Below are positions 45,754 through 58,058 of a stretch of 64,000 nucleotides of DNA, piece by piece. The translations under genes and the position numbers were made by a program. Location of the stretch: NCBI GenBank assembly GCA_949592205.1, contig CATIUR010000001.1, forward strand, positions 313,934,250-313,998,249, given 5' to 3'. The stretch comes from Helichrysum umbraculigerum. Its lineage: Eukaryota; Streptophyta; Magnoliopsida; Asterales; Asteraceae. Numbering within the stretch: position 1 is the first letter of the stretch; every line of letters starts with the position of its first letter. The notes under the pieces are model-generated. The model worked only from the letters and a program-made list of their open reading frames with translations. It did no database searches and had not been told where the DNA came from.

Positions 45754-47225
45754 TGATGAATGCCGAAATGTACTAGATTATAGTACAATTACCCCTTTGT
45801 TTAATTGAATTCTTATGCATTTTGTGTGAATAAGATACTGATTTCGTTCATATTTGCATTTAGGAGTTAATTGGAGCTTGAATCGGAAAAGAATTAGAAA
45901 ACGAGCTAATATTGAAGAAAAGAAGTAAAGTCTTGAAGCTAGGAAAAGAGAAGAGAAGCGATTCACAAGAAATAATGAGATTTCACATCCATCCGCCGGA
46001 TGAAACATCAATACGGCAGATGGATTGAGTGAGCCAGGCTACCAGACCGCGGTCCGAGCCTGCTGGACTTTTCACATCCATCCGGCGGATGGATCAATTC
46101 GACAGAATACTTAAAACCCTAAATTAATCTCATTTTTTAGGGTTATCACACTCACTTTTTCTCCAGCCGATTTTCAGTCATTCCAACACTAATTCCAGAG
46201 CATTTTGAAGGTGAAGAAAGCAAGAGGAATCAAGGGTTTTCGATTGTTCATTCATTTCTTCGGTTACTCGGTTCGAATACGTTATTCCTTTTCATTTGAT
46301 TATGATTTCGGTTTCATTTTCGTTTCTGAGTTTCTGTAACGTTATGATTGGCTAAACTATTTATGTATTTGCTTAGATGATGATACTTAGATGATGGTTT
46401 GATTGTTGATTTGCAAAAGATATTGGATTTTATGAATGTTTATGTGTTTATTTGATGATCCTTGGTTATTATTTGATTATTAGTGATTACCTAACGTGGT
46501 TTCTTAATTGATTGAGATTGAGTTCCTTTTGATTATGAAATTATTGATGATTGTTGATTTCGTTTGGTAATTATCACTAAACATATTGAGTTTGATAGGT
46601 TAGGGTTCATGATCGGTAATAATTTTTAATGAACGAGATAGCTATTATTAGCTATAGACTTTGTTGATTCAAGTCGCAAAAGTAAATCACATAAACGGCG
46701 TACGTTTAATTTAGAACACAATTCGGTGGGCAACGTCTGTGAACAACTAGCGTGTTGAAAACGACCTTGTGTCTTTCTTAATTGTGTTAGATTACTTACC
46801 TCGGAAAGGAGGTTATCTTATTAGTTATGTCACAATAAAATCCATTGTTTGAGCAAATCGATAAAGTGATAACCGGATTCTAAGGAAAGTAATCTAGGTG
46901 AATACATTTCTTCCACCATTCGAATCAAGTATTTGATTTGATTAATTGTTTTATTAATTATTTCATTTTAATTAAGTTTTAATTAATTATTTATATTTTA
47001 TAATTGATTGTCAATTGTTCGAACGGAACTAAAACGTCCCCTTCTTATTTACTGCTTTAATTATTTGTAACAATTTCCACTTTATTCGAATCGACATCCG
47101 TTCCTCGTGTTCGATCCGGACTTACCGAACTATACTATTATGCGATCAGGTATTCTTGTCTGAGTTGTGTATTGCAAGTAAGGTAATTTCCATTTTAAAA
47201 CTAAAGCTCCGTTTACACGACATCA
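45754..47225 (+). repeat. 3' LTR of element D
   Basis: 1,472 bp, same ends as the 5' copy; one perfect CCATCCGGCGGATGG palindrome at 46078-46092. Followed by the duplicated target AATCT and the interrupted gag-protease frame of C. Confidence 0.93.
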
Positions 47226-48982
47226 AATCTCCTGTCTCCTCTTCTGTCTCTGACTCTTCTGTTGATGATATAAGGCAAGTGTGCTCATCAGGCACGTATG
47301 TATCTGATGGATATGAATCAGAAGTGTCATCTTCCGAAGTGATCCTGCCCATATAGAAGGCGTATATCTCTGCTTTCTCTGCGAGAAGTCCATCAGCCTG
47401 ATTGATTCTGTATGCAATAGTTTGTCCATGTGCTCTGAGGCTGATAGTCTGCGAGTAAACATCAATAATAGCATGAGCAGTATTCATAAAAGGCCTTCCT
47501 AGGATAATGAGTATGTTAATGTCTTCCTGAATATCCATCACTACGAAGTCATTCGGGAAATAGAACCTATCCACTTTTACCATGACGTTCTCAGTTATGC
47601 CTTTAGGATATCGGATTGTTTGATCGGCAAGCTGGATGCTCATTCCAGTGGGTTGCGGTGGTCCTAATTCAAGTCTGGAGTAGAGTGAGTAGGGCATGAG
47701 GTTGATGCTCGCTCCGAGATCGGCCAAGGAACGGATCATGCCAGAGTGATAGATAGAGCAGGGCAAGGTGAATCGGCCTGTGTCTCCTACTTTTTCCGGA
47801 AGGGAATTCTGAATGATGGCGGAGCATTTAGCGTTGAGAGAGATTTTAGGTACTTCGGGTACCTTTTCCTGGCTTCGTCGAATGTACTTGGATTCGGAAA
47901 GGATTCTAGACACGGTGTCTAAGAATTTTCTGTCGAGTTTGAAAGATTTAGCGTTATATCTTTTTCCGATACGATGTGGGAATGGAACTCGAACTTCCTT
48001 AGTAGGGGTAGGTACGGGTTTGATCTCAACTGTCGTCGGGATAGGAGTAGGGTTCTTCACCGGAGAAGAAGCTTCAGAATGGCTCGGTGCCTTCTGGGTA
48101 TCCGTAGAGTTCAGAGTCTTAGCCTCCTCAACGTATGGGTTGTGAACAGTGTTGCTTGGTAGAGATCCTTGGGGTCGAGTATCAAGACGGTGCGCCAACT
48201 GACCGATTTGATTTTCAAGGCTTTTGAGAACCGAGAGTTGATTTCGAAGGAAAAGGTCAGTTTGATCTTGTCTGGCGGTCATCTTCTTATTGAAAGCGTT
48301 CTGCCCTTGGATGAATTTGTTTAGGTTGTCATCAGTACTTGTGACTGGAATGATTGTTTTAACAGGTTCAGCAGGCTGGACATCCTCAGTGGCGGTTAAT
48401 GGAAGTGGTTGATTGTATGGAAGTTGCGGTTGTTGTGGGTACGTCGGATATCGAGGCTGAAACCTGGGTTGGAAGGGTGGTTGGTTATTTCGTGGAGGGA
48501 ATTGAGTTCCTCGTGTTCTTGGCGGCGAAGTTCTAGCGAAGCCAGGTGGATTCTTGGATCTGGTTAGGAATTGTGCGTAGTAAACAGTCCCGTCAGTAGG
48601 ATCTTCGTATTCGACTGCATATTCCTCGGTAAGATGGTGAACACAGCTTTGGCACGCCTGAACTTGATGAACCTGTTGCGGCTGTTTCTTCAGCTCTCCA
48701 ATCTGCTTCGTTAGGGTTTCTATTTGCTCGCTCAGAGTTTTACTGGCTTCAGCTTGAGTAGTGCTCTCTATAGGCAAGGATGAGGATTGCTCATCGGATT
48801 TACAATCGTGGTGATGCATCGTCATGTCTTCGATTAAAGCCCATGCTTCATCGTTGGTTAACTTCATGAGGTTGCCTTGAGCAGCTGCGTCAAGCGTGAT
48901 GCGATGGATAGGGTTGAGACCATTATAGAAAGTGTAAAGTTTATCGGTTTTGGTCATCTGGTAGTTGGGACATCTCCTCACC
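47226..48982 (-). pseudogene. Athila Gag (C-terminal part) and protease of element C
   Basis: Minus-strand frame open from the F junction at 48982 down to the D junction at 47226. It reads the end of the Gag capsid region (TFYNGLNPIHR, DEAWALIEDM), a long Pro/Gln-rich linker (PPFQPRFQPRYPTYPQQPQ), then the protease region with CSAIIQNSLPEKVGDTGRFT, active-site DLGAS and ILGRPFM. It continues at 36799-37266 beyond D and begins at 63308 and above beyond F. There is no zinc knuckle in this part, though a C-x2-C (CQSC) is present. Apart from the two insertions, this stretch has no stop. Confidence 0.85.
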
Positions 48983-50142
48983 TGTCGCACCCCCAAATTA
49001 TGATGCGGAAGCGGTTCGGGTCGGGGCGCGACTAATACGGCAATCACAGCACATAAGATATAATGAATGACCACTACATGCGTCGTTTTACAACTTGTAT
49101 TGATTAAACAAAAGTTTACATCAAAAGGATAGTTTACATTAACTCGTTTGAAATTGAGAGATTTAAATACATAATTAATTTATACAAAATATAATAATGC
49201 AGCTAAATCTATGATAGTTTGCATGCTGACTCGAGCTAATGAATCCTGATTGGGCAGTCCAACCTACTGCTGAGTACCTGTGATACAAGCTAAAATGGGT
49301 CAGAGAAACGCTGGTGAGCTCACAGGTTTGTATGTCAACACATATTTGTATGAACCGCAAGATTTAATTGAATTTAAAATGCAATTAAGCAAAATAAAAG
49401 TTATACATCCATGAGCACATAGTCTGAGCTTAACTTGAGGGTCGGGTCCAATTAAGGAATTCCGATCGAGGTGCCTCCTACGAGTGCCTAATCCACACTC
49501 GTCTACCCAAATGCTAATACGTCCGTTTGACCAGTTAGTGCTTGCTAACCCGGACGAGTATTGTCAATCCTATATGATATCATATACTAACATTCACGCT
49601 ACAGATGTATTACCAAACTATGTTGTGAAGGGCTTTAAATTGATTAGTGAAAACAACTCATGTAGTATTTGATTTTTGAATGATACTTGCATTCATATTG
49701 TAAAACAAAACAGAGCAATGTAATCACACCCCTGAGAAAACAGTAAAAGAGGGGCCATGAGACTCACTTGAGTCTTGAGAGTTTAAATTAATAAACTTGG
49801 TTTGATTAGCCGAGTAGTGATGTCCGAAGACTTGTAACCTGAGGGCGTCCATGACACGCGATGGTTATAAATATATGTAGATGTCTCAACAGACCATCTA
49901 TGCTAGTTGTTCATCCAACTAGAAATGTCCAAATGATTGTGTTGTTGATGGATTAGTTTGAGTTTTGAAAATATGTACGGCCCGTTGGTGACGGTTTGTA
50001 ATAATAATTCAAGTATTATTATTATGTACTTCGTTATTTTGTATACTCATAAAAGTATATTGGTACGCAAAGGTATGTAAAAGTTTACATAAATATTTCG
50101 AAGATGTGTATATATATGTATACATATATATAGATCCGAAAG

Positions 50143-50149
<7 letters not shown>

Positions 50150-50213
<64 letters not shown>
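50150..50213. repeat. (TA)n microsatellite in the LTR of F
   Basis: About 32 uninterrupted TA units. The homologous, shorter tract in the other LTR copy (57980-58004) is the Helitron insertion point. Confidence 0.95.
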
Positions 50214-50215
<2 letters not shown>

Positions 50216-50510
50216 CCGAATTTTGCATAAGTCCGAACTTGTGATTATCCGAAGTTTAGTTTGTCCGAATGTTTGGTTGTCCGAAGTTTGTTTGTCCCAA
50301 GGTATGTTTATCCGAAAGTGTTCGAGTCCGAATTTAGCGAGTCCAAAACTATGAAATCCGAACTTAGAGTCCAAAACACTGTTCATCCGAAAAGTCAACT
50401 CTGAAAGTTGACTTTCGGAGTCAAAAATCCGAATTTGGCTTAAAAATCCGAAGTTAGCTTCAAAATCTGAAAGTCAACAAAAGTCAAAGTTCGGAGTGAA
50501 TCTGAGTCCG
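50214..50510 (+). repeat. TCCGAA word array in the LTR of F
   Basis: TCCGAA or close variants recur about fifteen times at irregular 15-20 bp spacing, ending with a palindromic section CCGAAAAGTCAACTC/GAAAGTTGACTTTCGG. The same array is in the other LTR copy at about 61609-61910. Confidence 0.8.
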
Positions 50511-51990
50511 AATTTGTGATTTTCATTTAAAATAGCAAACCTTATCGAATCGTTCTGAAATGTTTACACGATGTTCCCACATGTGTTATGTACTTCCTGT
50601 AATTTTTTCATAACTTTTGGAGGTCGTTTGATATTTTTTAAAATTCGCAAAGTTTATAGGTATCGTTTATCGGAATTTCAAGTTGTGTTCACAAATCAAT
50701 TTTTCTGGAAGAATTGGTGTATTTTCAGAACGAGCCAAAGTAGAACTTTTTGTAGATAACAAAATTACTAAGATTTTCCAAGTGGTCTCATACATTTTTG
50801 AGGTTTAGAAATCGAGTTATGGCTCCGAAAAGACTGACCAGTTTTCTTTCAACCGAGACAGATTCGATATGTTGTCGGAGAAAATTATTTTCGTCTACTA
50901 AACGGAGTCGGATTGTTACAAAACAATTTTTTGTTAGAAACCTTACTTCTTGTACTTCATTTTAGGCTTAAGAAACATTCATTTTCATGTTGTAATGATT
51001 TTTCTAAAAATCGTGGATGTAGGAGTAAAATCTGGACAGAAACTGTTATGTACATACATGTTTATAAAAACGTGCTTTAGTTTGATTTTTGGACATTATC
51101 TTGTTAAATGAACTTACTAACATGATAATAAATATAAAGCATGAAAATCTAGTGAGAGAAAAGTTAGGGTTTTATACCAAAAACCGTGGCTAGAGAGAGA
51201 GATGGGTGAGATGAAGCTTGTTTCCTTCTCCTAGCTCATTTTTCTTGTGTTTCTTCAAGGTATAAGTGGGTTGATGGTGGTGAGGTGGTGGCCGAATGAG
51301 AGAGGGAGAGGAGAGTGTTTAATGTGTGTTTTTAGTGAGAGAGAGTGAGGAAGATATTGAGAATAGATCTTGATGAATGCATATATATGTATAATATTCA
51401 AAGGCAAGATCCACCTTTGGTGGATCTTGTCTTGAGCCGATTTTTTTAATAAAAATGGGAGGTAAGGTTTGTAAAATCTTGCCTCCCAATTAGTGGTATT
51501 ATACCTGTGTTCGTTTACCCGATAGTTTAAACGTATATTTAGACGTTATATATTATACGTACGTGTTTATAAGTACGAATAACTTTTCGATATTTTTGAA
51601 TGAAGTATTTTATCACAATACTTATTAATGAGTTATAAAATTATAACTTAGGTTTGTTTCGATTGTCAGGCGCGTTTTGCGCATTTTCGGGTCGTTTCAG
51701 AGCATTTTACACAACACGAAATGCTTATATGATATTATCAAAATAATATTTGGAATTAAATATGTTTATCAAATAATTTCATATTATTTAATAAATTGAG
51801 TTCACCAACGTCCGTATTAGTGTATCGGGATCCGCCCGATATGAAAATGCACGATTTAATATAATCGCGTACGTGTATATATATTCCAATATATATATTG
51901 ATACATACAGTTAGCCTAAACTAGTACTAATTACATGTATTAGCAGATGGTTAGGAACTAATAACTAGCCCTAATTTTTTGGGTGTCACA

Positions 51991-52004
51991 TTCTCCCCTT
52001 GTTA
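51991..52004 (-). other. Polypurine tract of chromovirus F
   Basis: Read on the minus strand, TAACAAGGGGAGAA lies directly before the 3' LTR start TGTGACACCC, as expected for plus-strand priming. Confidence 0.75.
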
Positions 52005-52024
52005 AGAGAATTTCGTCTCGAAAT

Positions 52025-53260
52025 TTAGCTCTGAGTTGTAGATGGAGTGGAGTCTGTGAATAACTGTGGGTACTTGAGTCGCATTTGGTCCTCCCGTTCC
52101 CAAGTGAATTCCGGACCACGCCGCAAATTCTACCGGACTTTGACGATGGGAATACGACTTTGTTTCAACTATTTGACCTCACGGTCCATGATTTCCACTG
52201 GTGTCTCGACGAAATGAATTTTATCATCGACATGAATTTCGTCAAAAGGAATGATAAGTGTCTCATCAGACAGACATTTCTTCAGGTTAGAAAGGTGAAA
52301 TGTGGGATGCACGCTGCTGAGTTCGGGTGGCAGCTGCAAGCGATATGCCACTGGACCAATCCTTTCAAGGTTCTCAAAAAGTCCAATGTATCTGGGGTTC
52401 AATTTCCCGCGTTTACCGTAACGAATGACACCTTTCCAAGGTGAAACTTTGAGTAATACTCGGTCCCCAACCTGGAACTCGAGTGGTTTGCATCTCACGC
52501 CAGCATAACTTTTCTGACGATCACGTGAGGCTTCAAGTTTGTTTTGAATCTCGACTATTTTCTCGGTTGTTTCGTGAATAATTTCCGGACCCGTGAGTTG
52601 GCTATCCCCAACTTCGGTCCAACAGATAGGTGATCGGCACTTACGACCGTACAGTGCCTCGAAAGGTGCAGCTCCAATACTGGTATGGTAGCTGTTGTTG
52701 TACGAAAACTCGCACAATGGTAGATGTTTTTCCCAGTTTACACCGAAGTCAACTACGCAAGCTCGTAGCATGTCTTCCGGTGTTTGAATTGTTCTTTCAC
52801 TTTGGCCGTCGGTTTGAGGATGATATGCAGTACTCATATCCAGACGAGTACCCAATGATTTTTGAAGTGACTGCCAAAAGTGAGACGTGAAACGACTATC
52901 CCTGTCGGAGATAATCGAGATGGGAACGCCGTGCCGGGATACAATTTCCTTTAGGTATATTTGTGTGAGGCGTTCCATTTTATCGGTTTCTTTGATGGCT
53001 AGGAAATGAGCAGATTTAGTGAGACGATCGACGATCACCCAAATGGTATCGCAACCGCTAGATGACTTGGGTAGTTTGGTTATGAAATTCATGGCGATTT
53101 GTTCCCATTTCCATTCAGGAATGCTGGGTTGTTGAAGTAAGCCAGAAGGTGTTTGGTATTCAGCTTTGACTTTCGAGCAAGTAAGACACTTGCTGACATA
53201 CGTGGTGATTTCGGCTTTCATTTTCGGCCACCAATAAAATTCCTTGATGTCGTGGTACAT
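52025..53260 (-). pseudogene. Chromovirus integrase with chromodomain (element F)
   Basis: Minus-strand frame from about 53260 with FYWWPKMKAEI and CLTCSKVKAEY (second half of the zinc module). In the catalytic core the first acidic residue is lost: AMNFITKLP where MDF is usual. D in SDRDSRF and E in DGQSERTIQ are kept. The C-terminal block has FQVGDRVLLKVSPWKG and FHLSNLKKCL. The frame meets TAG at 52169, but the same frame continues as a chromodomain (LKQSRIPIVKV, RGPEFTWE), which also has a TAG at 52130-52132 in place of its conserved Trp. It ends at TAA 52025. The chromodomain normally targets integration to heterochromatin marks. Confidence 0.87.
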
Positions 53261-53928
53261 TTTATCAGAATAGAGTATTTGGACTTGTGAGCTTCATCCA
53301 TCACCAAGTCTCGGAGGTTCCCAAAACTAGGCAACCAGATTCGATTTGAGAAACACCTAACTCCGTTAGGTTTGATTTCAAATTGTTTATCCATGCCTCG
53401 TAAGGCTTCGTTTTTGACATTATCAGGTTTGAGGGCTTCGAGTTGAGCAGCGAGAATGTGAAGGTCTAGATCATTGTGAATAGTCATACTGAGGGCTCGG
53501 ACTCGAAGTGGTTTCGACCTTTCTTTTCGATTGAGGGCATCGGCAACAACATTTGCCTTACCTGGATGGAATTTGATTTCGCAATCGTAATCGGTAAGTA
53601 ACTCGACCCATCGACGTTGCCTCATGTTGAGATCCTTTTGATCGAATATGTGTTGGAGACTTTTGTGCTCGGTAAAGATTGTGCACTTAGTGCCATAGAG
53701 GTAGTGTCTCCAGATTTTGAGAGCGAACACGACAGCTCCAAGTTCGAGGTCGTGAGTAGTGTAGTTCTTTTCATGAACTTTGAGTTGTCGGGAGGCGTAA
53801 GCAATGACCTTGTCCCGTTGCATCAGCACGCAACCGAGACCTTGATGGGAAGCATCGCAGTATACCACGAAGTCATCGATGCCTTCAGGTAGAGATAAGA
53901 TTGGAGCACTGCAAAGCTTTTGCTTCAA
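53218..53928 (-). pseudogene. RNase H and integrase zinc module (element F)
   Basis: The frame begins in the RT-RNase H junction (LCSAPILSLPEG), then reads YCDASHQGLGCVLMQ, KNYTTHDLELGAVVFAL and TEHKSLQHIFDQKDLNMRQRRW, the Ty3/gypsy RNase H, and runs toward the integrase zinc module (MDEAHKSKYSI), where a frameshift near 53240 moves into the integrase frame. Confidence 0.87.
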
Positions 53929-54830
53929 AAGTTGAAATGCTGACTCTTGTTTATCAGTCCAGTCGAACTTTTTATCCTTTTGAGTCAGTGTCGTGAGTGG
54001 TAGGGCTATTTTTAAGAAGTTCTCGATGAATAGTCGATAGTAACCGGCCAGTCCTAAAAACTGCCGTAATTCTGTTGGAGTTGTCGGTGATTACCAATTT
54101 TTTATAGCCTCGATTTTTGAAGGGTCTACATGAATTCACTGACTATCGATAACGTGTGTCCAAGAAATTGAACGGTTTGTATCCAGAACTCACACTTGGA
54201 GAATTTGGCGTAAAGCTCCTCTTGTCTAAGTAGTTCTAGAATGGTTTTGAGATGCTGCGCGTGTTCTTGTTCATTGCGCGAATATATGAGTATGTCGTCA
54301 ATGAAGACGATGACAAACTTGTCGAGATACGGTTTGCACACCCGATTCATAAGGTCCATGAATACAGCCGGTGCGTTGGTTAAACCGAATGGCATAACTT
54401 GAAACTCATAATGCCCGTAGCGAGTTCGGAAAGCTGTTTTCGGGATATCTGAGTCACGAACTCGGAGTTGATGATAACCCGACCGTAGATCGATCTTTGA
54501 ATAAAAACTCGATCCCTGAAGTTGGTCGAACAGGTCATCAATGCGGGGGAGAGGATAACGGTTCTTGACAGTTAACTTGTTCAATTCTCTGTAGTCGATG
54601 CACATGCGGAAAGAATCGTCCTTCTTTTTGATGAACAAGACCGGAGCTCCCCAAGGTGAAGAACTCGGTCGGATGAATCCTTTGTCCAGGAGTTCCTGTA
54701 ATTGAGTAGATAACTCCTGAAGTTCGGATGGGGCCACAGGTGCAGCACCCGACACAAGATCGATTGAGAACTCAACCTGTCTAGGTGGTGGTAGACCAGG
54801 CAGTTCTTCGGGAAAGACTTCGGGAAAGTC
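53929..54830 (-). pseudogene. Reverse transcriptase of chromovirus F
   Basis: Open from about 54755 to a stop at 54126: LQELLDKGFIRPSSSPWGAP, CIDYRELNKLTVKNRYPLPRIDDLFDQLQG, SKIDLRSGYHQLRV (first catalytic Asp), MPFGLTNAP and FIDDILIYS (paired Asp) near 54295. A frameshift at about 54800-54830 separates it from the protease, and stops plus a frameshift between 53930 and 54125 disrupt the connection to RNase H. Confidence 0.88.
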
Positions 54831-56412
54831 TCGACGATCGGCACATCCTCAAGTCGCTTCTCCTCCGAATTTTTCTCCATGATGTGTGCGAGGATTGCTG
54901 GGTAACCCTTCCTCAGCTTTTTCTGGGTTTTCAAGCAAGAGATGATATTCAGTCTCATCCCACCGGTCTCCCCCTGTATGACCAAAGTTCTACCGGCGGC
55001 GAGAGGGATTCGAATGACTTTGTCGTAGCAAATGATTTCAGCGCGGTGCTTGGACAACCAGTCCATACCGACGATAACGTCGAAACTTCCAATTTTTACA
55101 AGCATAAGATCGATCGAGAAGGTTTCGTTTGCTAAGTTTAGAGTGCAATTAGGTATTACATTATTGGTTTCTATAAATTTTCCATCCGCTAGTTCTACAG
55201 TGTACGTAACATCTAGGGCAACAGGTGTGATGTCAAGAAGTGGGTAAAATTCATCTGAAATAAAGCTTCTATCGGCACCAGTATCAAATAGAACAGATGC
55301 AGATAAGTTGTTGAGGAGGAACGTACCCGAGACCACATTCGGGTCTTGGCGGGCGTCCCTAGCGTTGAGTACAAAGGCTCTACCTCTAGCATTGTTGTTG
55401 TTGCCCTTGTTTTTCGGTTTCGGGCAATCATTCCGGAAGTGCCCAGTGTTGCCACACTCAAAGCAGGCTTTGGGTTGACTGGTGTTGGTGCTGGAGGTGT
55501 TGTTATTGGATTTGGGAGTTCGGCAATCCTTAGTCGAATGTCCGTACCTCCTGCAGTTGTTGCAAGGGGTAGTACACTGACCGTCATGGTGGTGGTTACA
55601 CTTGGAGCAGTAGGGTTTCCTACCGGTGTACCCACGTTTGGGTTCAGAGTTGATGTTGTAAGCTTTGATGGTGTTGGGTTTCTTTTCTGGCGGATTGTGG
55701 TGCTTGGCAGGTTTGCGTTTGTTGTTGAAGGATGAATTTGATGACTCACGGCTGACGACCTTTGCCATGAGTTCATGAGCTAATCGGATTGCACTTTCAA
55801 CAGTGGTTGGTTTAGATGAGGCGACGTTCCCCTGAATACTCTACGGGAGACCGCGGATGTATCTCTTGAAGCATTTCTCCTCCGGATCAACCAAACCCGG
55901 GCATAACAAAGCGAATTGCTGGAATTTGGTGGTATATCCAGCAATATCAGTTCCCTGCACTGCCAAGTGCCAGAACTCTTCCTCCAGACGGTGTAGTTCT
56001 TCTTCGGGACAGTATTTTTCCCTAAGCTTTTTCTTCAGTTCAGCCCAAGGAAGTTGGTTTGCTATCTCGACGCCTACCGAGTTTGCGTGGGTATTCCACC
56101 ACGTGAGTGCACCTTCTTGAAAGGTGTAAGCAGCGAATTTAACTTTGCTGTTTTCAACGCAGTTACATAGATTAAAGACGGATTCCATGCATTCCATCCA
56201 TCGGATCAGACCAATAGCACCTTCAGTGCCCTTGAAGTATAGTGGTTGCAGCTGAGGAAATCCTTGTAAGAACAAGGCTTGATAACAGGGGTTGTGTCAA
56301 CAGTTTGATCACTGTTTCGTTGTGAGTCCCGATCAGCCAAAGCATCAGCTACGGCTCGAGAAACAATGGCATTGATTTCGGCATCATTGTAACTTTTCTT
56401 CTTTGGCGGCAT
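54831..56412 (-). pseudogene. Gag, CCHC knuckles and protease of chromovirus F
   Basis: ATG at 56412 (MPPKKKSYNDAEINAIV), a frameshift near 56240, then the gag capsid domain (ALTWWNTHANSVG, LREKYCPEEELHRLEEEF), an in-frame TAG at 55841 after YIRGLP, and then, in the same frame, the nucleocapsid with C-x2-C-x3-H-type and CCHC knuckles (CNNCRRYGHSTKDC, CFECGNTGHFRNDC, about 55425-55600). The aspartic protease follows, with LFDTGADRSFIS (D-T-G) near 55280 and VIVGMDWLSKH. This is the usual arrangement of Tekay-type elements. Confidence 0.87.
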
Positions 56413-56502
56413 GATTCTGAGACAAAGTGTTAGGAAGAATGAGGCCTATATCCATATAATATATAATATAGCCTAAGATATCGAGTGAGAGCGAGGCCTA
56501 TC

Positions 56503-56548
<46 letters not shown>

Positions 56549-56805
56549 ATAATAGCCTAGGGTATCTAACACAGACATTTTTGAGTCCCGGTTTCTCTCG
56601 AGGTCAGAGTCAACTAGTGTATCCTGTTCAGCCATAACTCCTTTCAGATCTTACATCATCTTTATTTAATTGTACATAGTTGATCAGGCTATGTTAAATT
56701 AAACTCATATGATGTAATCACTGAACCAGTTATACCTAATAGGGAATACTTCCTAACGGTCATAGTCTAGGCCCACTAAATGCAACCTAGTTCACTATAA
56801 CCTTA
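56413..56805 (-). other. Leader of chromovirus F
   Basis: No gene seen. Lies between primer site and gag ATG, contains a TA run at about 56506-56545 and is homologous to the leader of G (22283-22630). Confidence 0.6.
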
Positions 56806-56818
56806 GGCTCTGATACCA
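56806..56818 (-). other. Primer binding site of chromovirus F
   Basis: Minus strand TGGTATCAGAGCC, complementary to initiator tRNA-Met, four bases from the LTR end. Confidence 0.9.
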
Positions 56819-58058
56819 ATCTGTCGCACCCCCAAATTATGATGCGGATGCGGTTCGGGTCGGGACGCGACTAATACGGCAATCACAACACATAAGATAT
56901 AATGAACGACCACTACATGCGTCGTTTTACAACTTGTATTGATTAAACAAAAGTTTACATCAAAAGGATAGTTTACATTAACTCGTTTGAAATTGAGAGA
57001 TTTAAATACATAATTAATTTATACAAAATATAATAATGCAGCTAAATCTCTGATAGTTTGCATGCTGACTCGAGCTAATTAATCCTGATTGGGCAGTCCA
57101 ACCTACTGCTGAGTACGTGTGATACATGCTAAAATGGGTCAGCGAAACGCTGGTGAGCTCACAGGTTTGTATGTCAACACATATTTGTATGAACCGCAAG
57201 ATTTAATTGAATTTAAAATGTAATTAAGCAAAATAAAAGTTATACAGCCATGAGCACATAGTCTGAGCTTAACTTGAGGGTCGGGTCCAATTAAGGAATT
57301 CCGATCGAGGTGCCTCCTACGAGTGCCTAATCCACACTCGTCTACCCAAATGCAAATACGTTCGTTTGACCAGTTAGTACTTGCTAACCCGGACGAGGAT
57401 TGTGAATCCTATATGATATCATATACTAACATTCACGCTATATATGTATTACCAAACTATGTTGTGGAGGGCTTTAAATTGATTAGTGAAAACAACTCAT
57501 GTAGTATTTGATTTTCGAATGATACTTGCGTTCATATTGTAAAACAAAACAGAGCAATGTAATCACACCCCTGAGAAAACAGTAAAAGAGGGGCCATGAG
57601 ACTCACCTGAGTCTTGAGAGTTTAAATTAATAAACTTGGTTTGATTAGCCGAGTAGTGATGTCCAAAGACTTGTAACCTGAGGGCGTCCATGACACGCGA
57701 TGGTTATAAATATATGTAGATGTCTCAACAGACCATCTATGCTAGTTGTTCATCCAACTAGAAATGTCCAAATGATTGTGTTGTTGATGGATTAGTTTGA
57801 GTTTTGAAAATATGTACGGCCCGTTGGTGACGGTTTGTAATAATAATTCAAGTATTATTATTATGTACTTCGTTATTTTGTATACTCATAAAAGTATATT
57901 GGTACGCAAAGGTATGTAAAAGTTTACATAAATATTTCGATGTGTATATATATGTATACATATATATAGATCCGAAAGTATATATATATATATATATATA
58001 TATACTAGCCTTGTACCTGCGCAAAGCGGCAGCGGCCAATAATTGTCGACGATTATGT

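Larger units (their letters stand above)
37267..47225 (+). mobile_element. Element D: full-length Athila-type Ty3/gypsy element
   Basis: LTRs at 37267-38759 and 45754-47225, both TGATGAA..ACGACATCA, flanked by AATCT on each side (37262-37266 and 47226-47230). Primer site at 38766, gag-pol from 38981, polypurine tract before the 3' LTR. The LTR copies differ by roughly 3% plus a 20-bp repeat unit. It is inserted in the opposite orientation into the gag-protease region of element C. Pol has a TAG, a frameshift and a TGA, so it is structurally complete but probably not autonomous. Confidence 0.93.
48983..51990 (-). repeat. 3' LTR of chromovirus F
   Basis: 3,008 bp without insertions. Contains a (TA)n tract at 50150-50213 and an array of TCCGAA words at 50214-50510 (plus strand). 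A TATA-like ATATATATGC box on the minus strand at about 51375-51390 precedes a CT-rich minus-strand leader at about 51330-51350. Confidence 0.9.

Noticed and set aside
50009..50398. Ile/Tyr-rich minus-strand frame
   Set aside because: It translates a TA microsatellite.
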